64,000 nt of DNA from Polaromonas sp. (GTDB taxonomy: Bacteria; Pseudomonadota; Gammaproteobacteria; Burkholderiales; Burkholderiaceae_C), in NCBI GenBank assembly GCA_013297865.1, contig JAAFIP010000006.1, positions 186,001 to 250,000 of the forward strand. Direction: 5' to 3'. The notes below the pieces were generated by a model. That model ran no database searches, had not been told where the DNA came from, and saw only the letters and a list, made by a program, of their open reading frames with translations. This document shows, piece after piece, positions 1-8,840 of this stretch. Position 1 is the first letter of the stretch. The number at the start of each line of letters is the position of its first letter. Position numbers and translations under genes: made by a program.

Positions 1-1
1 C

Positions 2-730
2 AAGCGTGTGGTGGATTACAACGTGAAAGTTCGGGTCAAATCGGACCACACTGGCGTGGATATCGCCAACGTCAAAATGAGCATGAATCCGTTTGACGAG
101 ATTGCTGTGGAAGAGGCCACACGCCTGAAAGAAAAGGGCGTAGTCACAGAGATCATTGCGGTCTCCTGCGGCCCCACCCAATGCCAGGAAACCCTGCGCA
201 CCGCCATGGCTATCGGCGCTGACCGCGGCATTTTGGTGGAAACCTCTGAAGAATTGCAGCCTCTGGCTGTAGCCAAGCTACTCAAGGCCTTGGTAGACAA
301 AGAACAGCCAGGCTTGGTGATTCTGGGAAAACAGGCCATTGATGACGACTGCAACCAGACCGGCCAGATGCTGGCCGCGCTGGCTGACATGCCGCAAGCC
401 ACCTTTGCCTCCAAGGTGGAAGTGGCTGACGGCACAGCCCAGGTCACCCGCGAGGTGGACGGCGGTCTGGAGACCCTGTCGATCAGCCTGCCTGCCATCA
501 TCACCACCGATCTGCGCCTGAACGAGCCACGCTACGTCACCTTGCCCAACATCATGAAGGCCAAGAAAAAGCAGCTCGATGTATTCAAACCCGAAGACCT
601 CGGTGTCAACGTGGCCCCACGCATCAAGACACTCAAGGTGGTCGAGCCCGCCAAGCGCAGCGCAGGCATCAAAGTGCCGGATGTGGCTACCTTGGTGGAC
701 AAGCTGAAGAACACAGCTAAAGTGATCTAA
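2..730 (+). CDS. etfB: Electron transfer flavoprotein subunit beta, 5' end cut by the window
   Basis: Beta subunit of the soluble heterodimeric flavoprotein that carries electrons from acyl-CoA dehydrogenases to ETF:quinone oxidoreductase. The visible 240 residues show the family stretch [12 protein letters not shown] and [14 protein letters not shown], then the AMP-binding fold and a C-terminal arm ([14 protein letters not shown]). The reading frame is already open at base 2 and family members have about eight more N-terminal residues, so the true start lies just outside the window; the GTG at 8 is not the start. etfA follows after 50 bp, the normal two-gene order. Identification is firm. 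Confidence 0.97.
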   Translation, partial: KRVVDYNVKVRVKSDHTGVDIANVKMSMNPFDEIAVEEATRLKEKGVVTEIIAVSCGPTQCQETLRTAMAIGADRGILVETSEELQPLAVAKLLKALVDKEQPGLVILGKQAIDDDCNQTGQMLAALADMPQATFASKVEVADGTAQVTREVDGGLETLSISLPAIITTDLRLNEPRYVTLPNIMKAKKKQLDVFKPEDLGVNVAPRIKTLKVVEPAKRSAGIKVPDVATLVDKLKNTAKVI

Positions 731-780
731 GCACGCTACGATTTTTGCGTTACCTCCCTGTATCTCGTTAAGGATTCAAC

Positions 781-1713
781 ATGACAAGTTTAGTGATTGC
801 AGAACACGACAACGCTTCCATCAAGGGCGCAACCTTCAACACCGTGACCGCAGCAATTGCCTGTGGTGGTGATGTGCATGTGCTGATCGCTGGCAGCAAT
901 GCCGGCGCTGCGGCTGCTGCAGCGGCGCAGATTGCTGGCGTGGCCAAAGTCATCCACGCGGATGGCGCGCAGTTTGCGCATGGCCTGGCTGAAAACATGG
1001 CCGCCCAGGTGCTGGCGATTGCGTCCAGCTATTCGCACATCCTGTTTCCTGCCACCGCATCGGGCAAAAACATTGCACCGCGCGTAGCGGCCAAGCTGGA
1101 TGTCGGCCAGATCAGCGACATCACCAAGGTCGATGCTCCCGATACTTTCGAGCGCCCCATCTATGCGGGCAATGCCATTGCCACTGTGCAAAGCGCGGAT
1201 GCCACCAAGGTCATCACCGTGCGCACCACAGGCTTTGACCCTGCGGCAGCCACGGGCGGCTCAGCGGCTGTGGAGACCGTCGCCTCTGCGGCAGACAGCG
1301 GCAAGAGCAGCTTTGTGGGCAGCGAGATCGCCAAACTGGACCGCCCTGAGCTGACCGCAGCCAAGGTGATTGTCTCGGGCGGCCGGGCTTTGGGCAGCAG
1401 CGAAAAGTTTGCCGAAGTTATGACCCCGCTGGCTGACAAGCTAGGCGCGGCCATGGGCGCATCACGCGCTGCAGTGGACGCAGGCTACGCACCCAACGAC
1501 TGGCAAGTAGGCCAAACCGGCAAAATCGTCGCCCCCCAGCTGTATGTCGCCTGCGGCATCAGCGGTGCCATCCAGCACCTGGCCGGCATGAAAGACAGCA
1601 AGGTCATCGTAGCCATCAACAAAGACCCCGAAGCGCCAATTTTCAGCGTGGCTGATTTTGGACTGGAAGCGGATTTATTTACTGCGGTGCCTGAGTTGGT
1701 TGCGGCGCTTTAA
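781..1713 (+). CDS. etfA: Electron transfer flavoprotein subunit alpha
   Basis: Alpha subunit of ETF, 310 residues, the usual length. The FAD-binding C-terminal signature is visible around residues 258-285 ([20 protein letters not shown] followed by [10 protein letters not shown]). The start ATG has an AAGG ribosome-binding site a few bases upstream. It forms an operon with etfB and is followed by an acyl-CoA dehydrogenase gene that would feed it electrons, although a 157-bp palindromic element separates the two and could act as a terminator. Confidence 0.97.
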   Translation: MTSLVIAEHDNASIKGATFNTVTAAIACGGDVHVLIAGSNAGAAAAAAAQIAGVAKVIHADGAQFAHGLAENMAAQVLAIASSYSHILFPATASGKNIAPRVAAKLDVGQISDITKVDAPDTFERPIYAGNAIATVQSADATKVITVRTTGFDPAAATGGSAAVETVASAADSGKSSFVGSEIAKLDRPELTAAKVIVSGGRALGSSEKFAEVMTPLADKLGAAMGASRAAVDAGYAPNDWQVGQTGKIVAPQLYVACGISGAIQHLAGMKDSKVIVAINKDPEAPIFSVADFGLEADLFTAVPELVAAL

Positions 1714-1733
1714 GTTTTTTAAATTCGGGTTCA

Positions 1734-1890
1734 GGACGCGAAGGGCGCTAAGGTTACGCGAAGGACGCGAAAAAGAAAATACCAAATGAATACAAAATAA
1801 TTTTTTGATTTTGTATTCCCATAAAAATTTGGCTGTTTTTTCTTCATCTTCTTTCGCGTCCTTCGCGTAACCTTAGCGCCCTTCGCGTCC
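1734..1890. repeat. MITE-like palindromic element, copy 1
   Basis: A 157-bp near-complete palindrome between etfA and the dehydrogenase gene. Its terminal arms 1734-1772 and 1852-1890 are perfect 39-bp inverted repeats built from GGACGCGAAGG/TTACGCGAAGG-type units. The AT-rich middle also pairs (GAATACAAAAT against ATTTTGTATTC), so the whole element can fold into one long hairpin. There is no coding capacity. A diverged second copy lies at 3748-3918, just after the next gene. Confidence 0.9.
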
Positions 1891-1934
1891 GGTATTCGGT
1901 ATTCATCTGACTTTGCAAATTGAGAGACATAGAC

Positions 1935-3725
1935 ATGACCTACAAAGCCCCCCTCAAAGACATGCTGTTTGCGATGAAGCACATCGCCAATATTGACGCA
2001 GTTGCGCAAATCCCTGGTTTTGAAGAGGCGGGTTATGACACTGCGCAGGCGGTGCTGGAAGAGTGCGCCAAGTTCAACGAAGATGTGCTTTCGCCGCTGA
2101 ACTGGGAAGGTGATAAAAACCCGTCGTCTTTCAAGGACGGCAAGGTCACGACGACTGCTGGGTTCAAAGAGGCGTTCAGGCAGTATGCCGAAGGCGGCTG
2201 GCAGGGCTTGCAGCATCCGCTGGAGTTTGGCGGGCAGGGCTTGCCCAAGACGATTGGCGCAGCCTGCGGCGAGATGATGAACAGCGCGAACATGAGCTTT
2301 GCGCTGTGCCCGCTGCTGTCGGACGGCGCGATTGAGGCGCTGCTGACGGCTGGCAGCGATGAGCTCAAAGCGACCTATCTGGAAAATCTGGTCACCGGCA
2401 AATGGACTGGCACGATGAACCTGACCGAACCCCAGGCGGGTTCGGACCTGGCCCTGGTGCGCACCCGCGCCGAGCCTCAGCCCGACGGCAGCTACAAGGT
2501 GTTTGGCACCAAAATCTACATCACTTATGGTGAGCACGACATGGCGGAAAACATCGTGCATCTGGTGCTCGCCCGCGTGCAGGGCGCGCCCGAGGGCGTG
2601 AAGGGCATTTCGCTGTTTGTGGTGCCCAAGTTCATGGTGGGCAAGGACGGCAGCCTGGGCGCACGCAACGACGTACATTGCGTGAGCATTGAGCACAAGA
2701 TGGGCATCAAGGCGTCACCGACTGCTGTGCTGCAGTATGGCGACCATGGCGGCGCGGTGGGCTATCTGGTGGGCCAGGAAAACCGTGGCTTGGAATACAT
2801 GTTCATCATGATGAACGCCGCGCGCTATGCGGTGGGTGTGCAGGGCATTGCGATTGCCGAGCGCGCGTACCAAAAGGCCGTGCAATACGCCAAAGACCGC
2901 GTGCAAAGCCGCCCGGTAGATGGCTCGATGGCCGCCAGCGCGCCGATCATCCACCACCCAGATGTCAAGCGCATGTTGATGACCATGCGCGCCTACACTG
3001 AAGGCTGCCGCGCGCTGGCCGCAGGCGCTGCTGCAGCTTATGACGCTGCGCACCACCACCCAGACGCCGATACGCGCAAGCAAAACGCCGCGTTCTATGA
3101 ATTCATGGTGCCGCTGGTCAAAGGCTACAGCACCGAGATGAGCCTGGAGGTCACCAGCCTGGGTGTTCAGGTGCACGGCGGCATGGGTTTCATCGAAGAA
3201 ACCGGCGCGGCCCAGTACTACCGCGATGCCAAGATCCTTACCATCTACGAAGGCACCACGGCCATCCAGGCCAATGACCTCGTTGGCCGCAAAACCGCAC
3301 GCGATGGCGGCACGAGCGCCAAAGCCATCGTGGTGCAGATTGAGACGACAGAAAAAGAGCTGGCCAAGAGCACCAGCGCCCATGCACAGGCCATGCTCAA
3401 GCGCCTGAGCAGTGCGCGCAAAGCCCTGATTGACGTGATCGACTTTGTAGCAGGCAACACCAAGGCGCAGCCCAACGCCGTCTTCGCAGGCAGCGTGCCC
3501 TACCTCATGCTCGCAGGCAATGTGTTTGCCGGCTGGCAAATGGCCCGCAGCCTGCTGGCCGCCGAAGCCGAACTGGCCGCAGGCAACGACGCCCCCTTCA
3601 TGCAAGCCAAAATCACCACGGCGCGCTTTTACGCAGACCACATGCTCAGCAAGGCCACCGGCATGCGCGACAGCATTGTCGAAGGCGCAGACTGCGTGAC
3701 GGCTTTGGCACTGGAAGCTTATTAA
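1935..3725 (+). CDS. Acyl-CoA dehydrogenase, DmdC-like (3-methylmercaptopropionyl-CoA dehydrogenase family)
   Basis: A 596-residue FAD-dependent acyl-CoA dehydrogenase of the long DmdC type: N-terminal cap region, middle beta domain with MNLTEPQAGSDLALVRT (substrate/FAD binding), C-terminal helical domain with YEGTTAIQANDLVGRK carrying the catalytic-base motif, and the extra C-terminal extension typical of this subfamily. The ATG at 1935 is preferred over an in-frame TTG at 1920 because MTYKAPL matches the family N-terminus. It lies next to etfBA, its likely electron acceptor, and is bracketed by two palindromic elements. The substrate cannot be read from sequence: DmdC relatives act on methylmercaptopropionyl-CoA or on medium/long acyl-CoAs. 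Confidence 0.93.
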   Translation: MTYKAPLKDMLFAMKHIANIDAVAQIPGFEEAGYDTAQAVLEECAKFNEDVLSPLNWEGDKNPSSFKDGKVTTTAGFKEAFRQYAEGGWQGLQHPLEFGGQGLPKTIGAACGEMMNSANMSFALCPLLSDGAIEALLTAGSDELKATYLENLVTGKWTGTMNLTEPQAGSDLALVRTRAEPQPDGSYKVFGTKIYITYGEHDMAENIVHLVLARVQGAPEGVKGISLFVVPKFMVGKDGSLGARNDVHCVSIEHKMGIKASPTAVLQYGDHGGAVGYLVGQENRGLEYMFIMMNAARYAVGVQGIAIAERAYQKAVQYAKDRVQSRPVDGSMAASAPIIHHPDVKRMLMTMRAYTEGCRALAAGAAAAYDAAHHHPDADTRKQNAAFYEFMVPLVKGYSTEMSLEVTSLGVQVHGGMGFIEETGAAQYYRDAKILTIYEGTTAIQANDLVGRKTARDGGTSAKAIVVQIETTEKELAKSTSAHAQAMLKRLSSARKALIDVIDFVAGNTKAQPNAVFAGSVPYLMLAGNVFAGWQMARSLLAAEAELAAGNDAPFMQAKITTARFYADHMLSKATGMRDSIVEGADCVTALALEAY

Positions 3726-3747
3726 CACCGGGCAGCAAAATACGGAC

Positions 3748-3918
3748 TGCCGGACGCGAAGGGCGCTAAGATTACGCGAAGAACGCGAAAAAGAAAATAC
3801 CAAAAAAATACAAAAATTAATCGATTCATATTTTTGTATTTAAATAAAAATTGGGCTGTTTTTTTCTTTGTCTTTTTTCGCGACCTTCGCGCAACCTTAG
3901 CGACCTTCGCGTCCGGCA
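3748..3918. repeat. MITE-like palindromic element, copy 2
   Basis: A 171-bp palindrome beginning TGCCGGACGCGAAGG and ending CCTTCGCGTCCGGCA. It is related to the element at 1734-1890 in its arms (GCGAAGGGCGCTAAG, TTACGCGAAG) and AT-rich centre (TACAAAAAT / ATTTTTGTA), but the arms have several mismatches, so it looks older. It sits between the dehydrogenase stop codon and the start of the next gene, and may end transcription. Confidence 0.88.
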
Positions 3919-3960
3919 GTTCTCTCTCGACAGATATTCGATTCAACACAAAAGGCAATC

Positions 3961-4914
3961 ATGTCAAAACTCCCCCCGATTCTGCAAAACCTGCCATTCC
4001 CCGTCATCGGCAGTCCGCTGTTCATCATCAGCAATCCCAAGCTGGTGATTGAGCAGTGCAAGGCGGGTGTAGTGGGCTCGATGCCTGCGCTCAACGCGCG
4101 CCCGGCGGCGCAGCTGGAAGACTGGCTGGCAGAGATTACCGAGACGCTGGCAGCATACAACCAGGCGAACCCTGGCAAGCCTGCCGCGCCGTTTGCCATC
4201 AACCAGATCGTGCACAAAAGCAATGACCGTCTGGAGCACGATATGGCGCTGTGCGAAAAATACAAGGTGCCCATCATCATCACCTCGCTGGGCGCGCGCG
4301 AAGATGTCAACACTGCTGTCAAAGCCTGGGGCGGCATCACGCTGCACGATGTGATCAGCAATGTGTTTGCCCACAAGGCTATCGAAAAAGGCGCTACCGG
4401 GCTGATCCCGGTGGCGGCAGGAGCTGGCGGGCACGCGAGTGTGAAATCGCCGTTTGCCATGGTGCAGGAGATCCGTGCGTGGTTCGATGGCCCGCTGGTG
4501 CTGTCGGGCTCCATCGCCTCTGGCGGCGCGATCCTGGCCGCCCAGGCCATGGGCGCAGACCTGGCCTATATCGGCAGCGCATTTATCGCCACGCACGAAG
4601 CACGCGCAGTGGATGGCTACAAGCAGATGATCACCGAGTCCAATTCGGACGACATCGTCTACAGCAACTTCTACACTGGCATCCACGGCAACTACCTCAA
4701 GGGCAGTATCAAAAACTCTGGCATGGACCCCGACAATCTGCCCGAGAGCGACCCCAGCAAGATGAACTTTGGCGGCGGCGGTGAAGCCAAGGCCTGGAAA
4801 GACATCTGGGGCTGCGGCCAGGGTATTGGCGCGATCAACGAAGTGGTGTCCACCGCTGACCTGGTGGCGCGCTTTAAGCGTGAATATGCTGAGGCGAAAG
4901 CACGTTTGCTATAA
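3961..4914 (+). CDS. NAD(P)H-dependent flavin oxidoreductase / nitronate monooxygenase family
   Basis: A 317-residue TIM-barrel FMN enzyme of the 2-nitropropane dioxygenase (NMO) family. The signature VAAGAGGHASVKSPF (around residues 155-170) holds the His used by nitronate monooxygenases, and SGSIASGGAILAAQAMGADL is the FMN phosphate-binding part. Nitronate oxidation is the best-known activity, but many members in Burkholderiales beta-oxidation neighbourhoods may be enoyl reductases or quinone reductases; the substrate is unknown. A ribosome-binding site AAAGG precedes the ATG. The stop codon TAA falls inside a dispersed repeat (4908-4956), which appears to have supplied the end of the reading frame. 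Confidence 0.9.
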   Translation: MSKLPPILQNLPFPVIGSPLFIISNPKLVIEQCKAGVVGSMPALNARPAAQLEDWLAEITETLAAYNQANPGKPAAPFAINQIVHKSNDRLEHDMALCEKYKVPIIITSLGAREDVNTAVKAWGGITLHDVISNVFAHKAIEKGATGLIPVAAGAGGHASVKSPFAMVQEIRAWFDGPLVLSGSIASGGAILAAQAMGADLAYIGSAFIATHEARAVDGYKQMITESNSDDIVYSNFYTGIHGNYLKGSIKNSGMDPDNLPESDPSKMNFGGGGEAKAWKDIWGCGQGIGAINEVVSTADLVARFKREYAEAKARLL

Positions 4915-4956
4915 ATAAAGTAGCTGCTCCCGCGATATTCTATTGGCCTGGGAGCC
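4908..4956 (+). repeat. Dispersed ~49-bp hairpin-ended repeat, copy a
   Basis: Core GCTCCCGCGATATTCTATTG with an upstream small hairpin (GCTA...TAGC). The left hairpin contains the stop codon of the flavin oxidoreductase gene. Confidence 0.9.
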
Positions 4957-4971
4957 TCTTTTAATCAAAAA

Positions 4972-6165
4972 TTAAAGCGCCAGCTGGCCCCCCAGCCAGC
5001 TTTTGCGCACGCCCACCAGGGTTTGCAGATTCACGCCTTTGAGCAGTGGCCAACTGCTGCTGTACGCCAAAAACACATCCCGCAGCCACGGCAGTAGGGT
5101 CAAATCGCTTTGAAACAGCGGCGTGAGCAGACGGCTGGCCTGGCTGTAGAAATGCAGATGGCTTTTGCGTGCGCGGGTATAGGCTGCCAGCGCGCTGGGC
5201 ACATCGCTGTGTGTGGCCATGCTGTGTGCCAAGGCCAGGGCATCCAGCAGTGCCAGATTGGTGCCCTGGCCCAGTTGCGGGCTGGTGGCGTGCGCTGCAT
5301 CGCCGATGACTACGGTATTGCCAGCGTGGTAGCGTGGCATGACGATATCGTGGTAGCGTGCCCAGGTCAGTTGCTCCATGTGGGTGATGTGTGCCAGCAG
5401 GGCTTCGCACTGGGGATTGAGCGCCAGCACGCTGTCTTTCCAGGCTTGCAGGCCGGCATCCTGCAGGGCGGCATAGCGATCAGCGCGCAGGCTCCAGAAC
5501 AGGCTGACCACGGGGGTGTTGCTGCCAGGGGCCAAGCCGGTAGGCATGATGCCCAGCATCTGGTGGGCCTGGCGGTACCACTGCCACAAGGTGCTGCCGT
5601 AGCTGCGCTGCGCATCGGGCAGCACGGCCCACACGGCGCCCCAGGGGTACAGATTGTCTTTGCAGGCCAGGGTGGTCTGGCTGCGCAGCCTGGAGTTTGA
5701 CCCGTCGGCGATCACGCGCAGGTCATAGTCCTGCAGCGCGCTGAGCTGGGTCACTTCATGGCCCGTGCTGATCTGTACCCCCGCCAGGGTGGCCGCATTC
5801 CATAGAGCATTAAACAGCACGCCGCGGTGCAGCCCCAGCCCATAGCTGCCAGCCTGCCAGTGCGCATAACGGATATCGATCACACGCCGTCCGCGCGGGT
5901 TGACGCCATAGAGCCAGTCCACCTTGGCGCCATGCGCCAGCACCTCGTCTGCAATGCCCAGGGCGCGCATGGCCGCCAGGCCCGTGGGCTGCACCAGGAT
6001 GCCTGCACCGATGGACTGCGGCTGGGCAAATTTTTCGAATACCGTGACCTGGTGGCCAGCCCGCGCCAGCAGTGTGGCCGAGGCCAAACCCGCAAAACCC
6101 GCGCCCACGATGGCCACGCGCTGCGATGGAAGTGCGCGAGATGCTGCAGTGATAGTCTGTTCCAT
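4972..6165 (-). CDS. FAD-dependent monooxygenase (class A flavoprotein family)
   Basis: A 397-residue single-component flavoprotein hydroxylase. A Rossmann FAD motif VGAGFAGLASATLLARAG lies near residue 20, and the second FAD motif GDAAHATSPQLGQGTNLAL at about residues 288-306 follows the GD-P-GQG-N pattern. The aromatic or quinone-type substrate cannot be inferred. It is the last gene of the minus-strand run that begins with a GbsR-type regulator at 9440; the 71-bp gap before it holds one repeat copy, so it could also be transcribed separately. Confidence 0.9.
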   Translation of the reverse strand: MEQTITAASRALPSQRVAIVGAGFAGLASATLLARAGHQVTVFEKFAQPQSIGAGILVQPTGLAAMRALGIADEVLAHGAKVDWLYGVNPRGRRVIDIRYAHWQAGSYGLGLHRGVLFNALWNAATLAGVQISTGHEVTQLSALQDYDLRVIADGSNSRLRSQTTLACKDNLYPWGAVWAVLPDAQRSYGSTLWQWYRQAHQMLGIMPTGLAPGSNTPVVSLFWSLRADRYAALQDAGLQAWKDSVLALNPQCEALLAHITHMEQLTWARYHDIVMPRYHAGNTVVIGDAAHATSPQLGQGTNLALLDALALAHSMATHSDVPSALAAYTRARKSHLHFYSQASRLLTPLFQSDLTLLPWLRDVFLAYSSSWPLLKGVNLQTLVGVRKSWLGGQLAL

Positions 6166-6166
6166 T

Positions 6167-6215
6167 GCTCTTTATTTTATAGCTGCTCCCGCGATATTCT
6201 ATTGGGTTTGGAGGC
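6167..6215 (+). repeat. Dispersed hairpin-ended repeat, copy b
   Basis: Core matches GCTCCCGCGATATTCTATTG exactly, preceded by GCTCTTTATTTTATAGC. It sits two bases upstream of the FAD monooxygenase start codon, separating it from the preceding gene. Confidence 0.9.
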
Positions 6216-6236
6216 TATTTTCTTTATAAAACAGAG

Positions 6237-6674
6237 CTACAACACTGACCATACCTGCCATAGGCCCCAAAGATGGACCATGCCATAGCCCAGGCAGATC
6301 AGTGAGCTGTTGATGACGAATGCGGTGCTGTATTGCTGCTGGGGCCACAGCAGCAGCGCAAACCCTGCTGCGCCGCGCAGCAGATACACCGCAGTGATGG
6401 CGCACAGCGCCGCTTTGAGCCAGGGCAGGGGTGCAATGACGCCCGCACCTGACAGCGCATAAGCGGCCCACACGGTCAGAACACAGGCAATACCGAAAGT
6501 GACGATATGCGGCCACCAGCGCCCTGCCGCTGCCTCGCTGGCCAAGCGTTCACCTGCACCAAAAAATCGGTACCAACGCGGGCCGCCCACAATGATGCAC
6601 AGATGCAGCAACGCGGCCAGGGCACTGAGCAATGCGCCCACGACAAGCGCGATGTTGTAGTGAAAGTCAAGCAT
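6237..6674 (-). CDS. Small integral membrane protein, function unknown
   Basis: 145 residues with four likely transmembrane segments (about residues 5-28, 52-75, 80-105, 115-140) and the charged loop GGPRWYRFFGAGERLASEA between the first two. The architecture resembles small DoxX-like or DUF3995-type membrane proteins, but I do not recognise the family with confidence. It follows the SDR gene by 12 bp in the same operon, so a role with that reductase or with the DCC thiol protein is a guess from context. Confidence 0.75.
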   Translation of the reverse strand: MLDFHYNIALVVGALLSALAALLHLCIIVGGPRWYRFFGAGERLASEAAAGRWWPHIVTFGIACVLTVWAAYALSGAGVIAPLPWLKAALCAITAVYLLRGAAGFALLLWPQQQYSTAFVINSSLICLGYGMVHLWGLWQVWSVL

Positions 6675-6686
6675 GGTTGCAGGTTC

Positions 6687-7592
6687 TCAGGAACGCCTGG
6701 ATTGCACAGTTACTACATTTTTTATAGCTGCTCTCGCGATATTCTGCTGGGCTACAGCCTGTTTAGGCATATGGCGCAGCCAGTAGAAGGCCTCGTTATG
6801 GGCGCTGACGCTGCCTGCTTGCAGCATGCGCAGGGTGTCGATGCTGAAGACGGATTGGGGCAGCCGCTTGGCCAGCAGGGCGCTGAGCTTCATCAGCCAC
6901 CAGGGCAGGGGCAGCCACAGCGCAGTGCCGTGGCCTGCTGCTGCGCGCAGGCGCTGCAGCATGGTTTTGTAGCTCATGGTCTCTGGGCCTGCCAGCTCGA
7001 TGGTGCGGCGCAGGGCCTTGGGATGCTCGCAGATGCGTGTGATGGCCTCCGCCACGTCTTGCACCTGGATGGGCGCCAGCTGTGACGCGCCTGGGTGCAG
7101 CAGGCCGGGCAGGGCGATGATGGGCAGCTTGGTCAGCCACTGGAACAGCCGTGTGCTGGGGCAGACAGCATCCACCAGCAAGGCGGGGCGCACAATGGCG
7201 TAGTCCACGCTGCCCGCTTGCAGTGCCTGCTCAGCGGCCAGCTTGCTGGCCATGTAGCCGCCTGAGATGCCAGTGCCCACGCCCAGGCTGGAGATATGCA
7301 CGATGCGGGCGACGCGCTCTGCGGCGCAGGCCTTGAACAGCGCTGTGGGTGCGGCTGCGTGCACCGCAGCAAAGGTGTTGTGGCCGCGCTCGATCAAAAT
7401 GCCTGCTGCATTGACAACAATGTCGGCCCCGCGCACCACGCTGGCCAGCAGCGCGGGCTGCGCATCGCAAAAATCCACGGTGATGTCACAGCGGCTGCGC
7501 CCTGCGGTCAGCACCTCGTGGCCATGGGCGCGCAGCTCGGCGCTGATCGCGCGGCCCAGCAAGCCTGCGCCGCCAAAAACAATGATTTTCAT
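6687..7592 (-). CDS. SDR-family NAD(P)-binding oxidoreductase (atypical, NmrA/YbjT-like)
   Basis: 301 residues. The Rossmann motif FGGAGLLGRAI is at the extreme N-terminus, with VVNAAGI and a degenerate SDR active site (HISSLGVG...YMASKLAAEQ). The ATG at 7592 overlaps the stop of the upstream DCC gene (ATGA), so the start is well fixed and translation is probably coupled. The last ~20 residues (QAVAQQNIARAAIKNV...) are encoded by repeat copy c at 6725-6760, so the native C-terminus has been replaced or extended. Substrate unknown. Confidence 0.9.
   Translation of the reverse strand: MKIIVFGGAGLLGRAISAELRAHGHEVLTAGRSRCDITVDFCDAQPALLASVVRGADIVVNAAGILIERGHNTFAAVHAAAPTALFKACAAERVARIVHISSLGVGTGISGGYMASKLAAEQALQAGSVDYAIVRPALLVDAVCPSTRLFQWLTKLPIIALPGLLHPGASQLAPIQVQDVAEAITRICEHPKALRRTIELAGPETMSYKTMLQRLRAAAGHGTALWLPLPWWLMKLSALLAKRLPQSVFSIDTLRMLQAGSVSAHNEAFYWLRHMPKQAVAQQNIARAAIKNVVTVQSRRS
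6725..6760 (+). repeat. Dispersed hairpin-ended repeat, copy c (within the 3' end of the SDR gene)
   Basis: TAGCTGCTCTCGCGATATTC followed by TGCTGGGCTACAGCC. It is translated in frame, from the opposite strand, as the C-terminal tail of the SDR. Confidence 0.85.
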
Positions 7593-8104
7593 GATGTGCT
7601 CCTGTGGGTGGGTGATGGGGTGTCGCACAGCCCTTCATGGCAGGCGCTGGTGGCTTTCGCGGCTTGCTGTGCTGCGGCCTCCATACTGGCTGTATTGCCT
7701 TTGCGTCTGGCTGCGCGCGCGCTGCGCAGGCGCTCAATCAGCGGACCCAGCGTGGCCGACACGCTGTAGCGATGGCGCGCCAGCAGGGCGTAGGCTGCGT
7801 CTGTTGCAGGCTTGAGTAGTGGCCAGCCTGTAGGCGCCGCCAGGTGGCCGAGGCCCACGGCCCGGTAGGCCAGGCGAAACACCTCTACGCCAACGACCAG
7901 CGAGCCATCGGGCCGCTGCGCGTGGATCAGGCCATTCATCTCGGCCAGCGTGGCACCAAAGGGCACAGGGTCAAACAAAGGCGCGGAGATGTCCACAAAG
8001 CGCAGCAGGCCCTGGGTATTGCGAGCTTTGAGATTGTCCATCTCCAGATTGCACACCGGGCAGGCGCCGTCGTAGAGCAGGGTCAGGGGAAAGTCATCGT
8101 TCAT
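7589..8104 (-). CDS. DCC-family thiol-disulfide oxidoreductase (DUF393)
   Basis: 171 residues. The N-terminal DxxCxxC motif (D12, C15, C18 in LLYDGACPVCNLEM) defines the DCC family, thought to act as small thioredoxin-like redox proteins. The family's usual length is ~120-140; the extra C-terminus is Ala/Arg-rich and carries one more Cys. Start ATG at 8104 overlaps the upstream stop (ATGA), and its own stop overlaps the SDR start in the same way, so three genes are translationally coupled. Confidence 0.88.
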   Translation of the reverse strand: MNDDFPLTLLYDGACPVCNLEMDNLKARNTQGLLRFVDISAPLFDPVPFGATLAEMNGLIHAQRPDGSLVVGVEVFRLAYRAVGLGHLAAPTGWPLLKPATDAAYALLARHRYSVSATLGPLIERLRSARAARRKGNTASMEAAAQQAAKATSACHEGLCDTPSPTHRSTS

Positions 8105-8754
8105 GTTGCGCTCCATAAAGGCCTGAGAAGGTTGATTGCATTGCCCAGCATCACCAGCAGGGCTACGGCGCAGGCCAGCGTGTTGGCAGCGATGCCTGTC
8201 ATGCCCCAGCGGTGCAGCGCGTAGCGGCTGGCGCCATAGGTATGCGTGAGCACGGCGTAAGGCCACATCAGGCTGTAGAAGTTGAACGTGATCACAACGA
8301 AAATTCCAGCGATCACCAACGCCACTGCGGCCAGAGGATAGAAGCTGAGTGCAAAGCCCAGCGCTGCCACGAAGGGCAGGGCAGTGAGGTATGCACTGCT
8401 GAGCACGATGCGCCAGCCACTGAGCAAAAACCGGTTGCGTGACGACATGCCGTGCTCTGACATGCCCGCCCAGCGCATCCAGGCCGCTTCGCTGGCAGTG
8501 CTGCCGGGCTTGGCTTTGGGCAGGCCAAACAGCCACAGCGACAGAGCGCCATGTACCAGCAAAATGGCCAAGTCCAGCAACAGCCCGGGCAGCAGACGGC
8601 TGTCCAGCAGAATCTGCAGCACAGGCGAGATCACCAGTGTCCAGGCCAGCGCCCGGTTCACGCGCAGCCACAGCTTTTTGTGGCGCAGCAGGTCCGCCAA
8701 AGGCAGGCTGATGGCAGGATTTGCTAAAGGGGCAGTGAGCAAGAGCAGGTTCAT
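8101..8754 (-). CDS. Multi-pass membrane protein, function unknown
   Basis: 217 residues with about five hydrophobic helices (for example VISPVLQILLDSRLLPGLLL and ALVIAGIFVVITFNFYSLMW). It has no motif I recognise. It is the first gene of the coupled operon and has an imperfect palindrome 25 bp before its start (8779-8804) that closely matches the site upstream of the GbsR-type regulator. Confidence 0.75.
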   Translation of the reverse strand: MNLLLLTAPLANPAISLPLADLLRHKKLWLRVNRALAWTLVISPVLQILLDSRLLPGLLLDLAILLVHGALSLWLFGLPKAKPGSTASEAAWMRWAGMSEHGMSSRNRFLLSGWRIVLSSAYLTALPFVAALGFALSFYPLAAVALVIAGIFVVITFNFYSLMWPYAVLTHTYGASRYALHRWGMTGIAANTLACAVALLVMLGNAINLLRPLWSAT

Positions 8755-8778
8755 GGCACTCTCTTAGGTAGTTATTTA

Positions 8779-8804
8779 CAGTTATTTCAGTCTAAACAGA
8801 AATT
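8779..8804. promoter_or_regulatory. Operator-like site upstream of the membrane/DCC/SDR operon
   Basis: Read on the minus strand it follows the shared pattern TTTCTnTnTnGACnGAAA, an imperfect inverted repeat. It matches the site at 9476-9501 at 20 of 26 positions. Proposed binding site for the adjacent GbsR/MarR-type regulator; this is inference. Confidence 0.55.
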
Positions 8805-8840
8805 GGTAATCAAAAAAAAGCAATCAAATCAACTGGGCGT

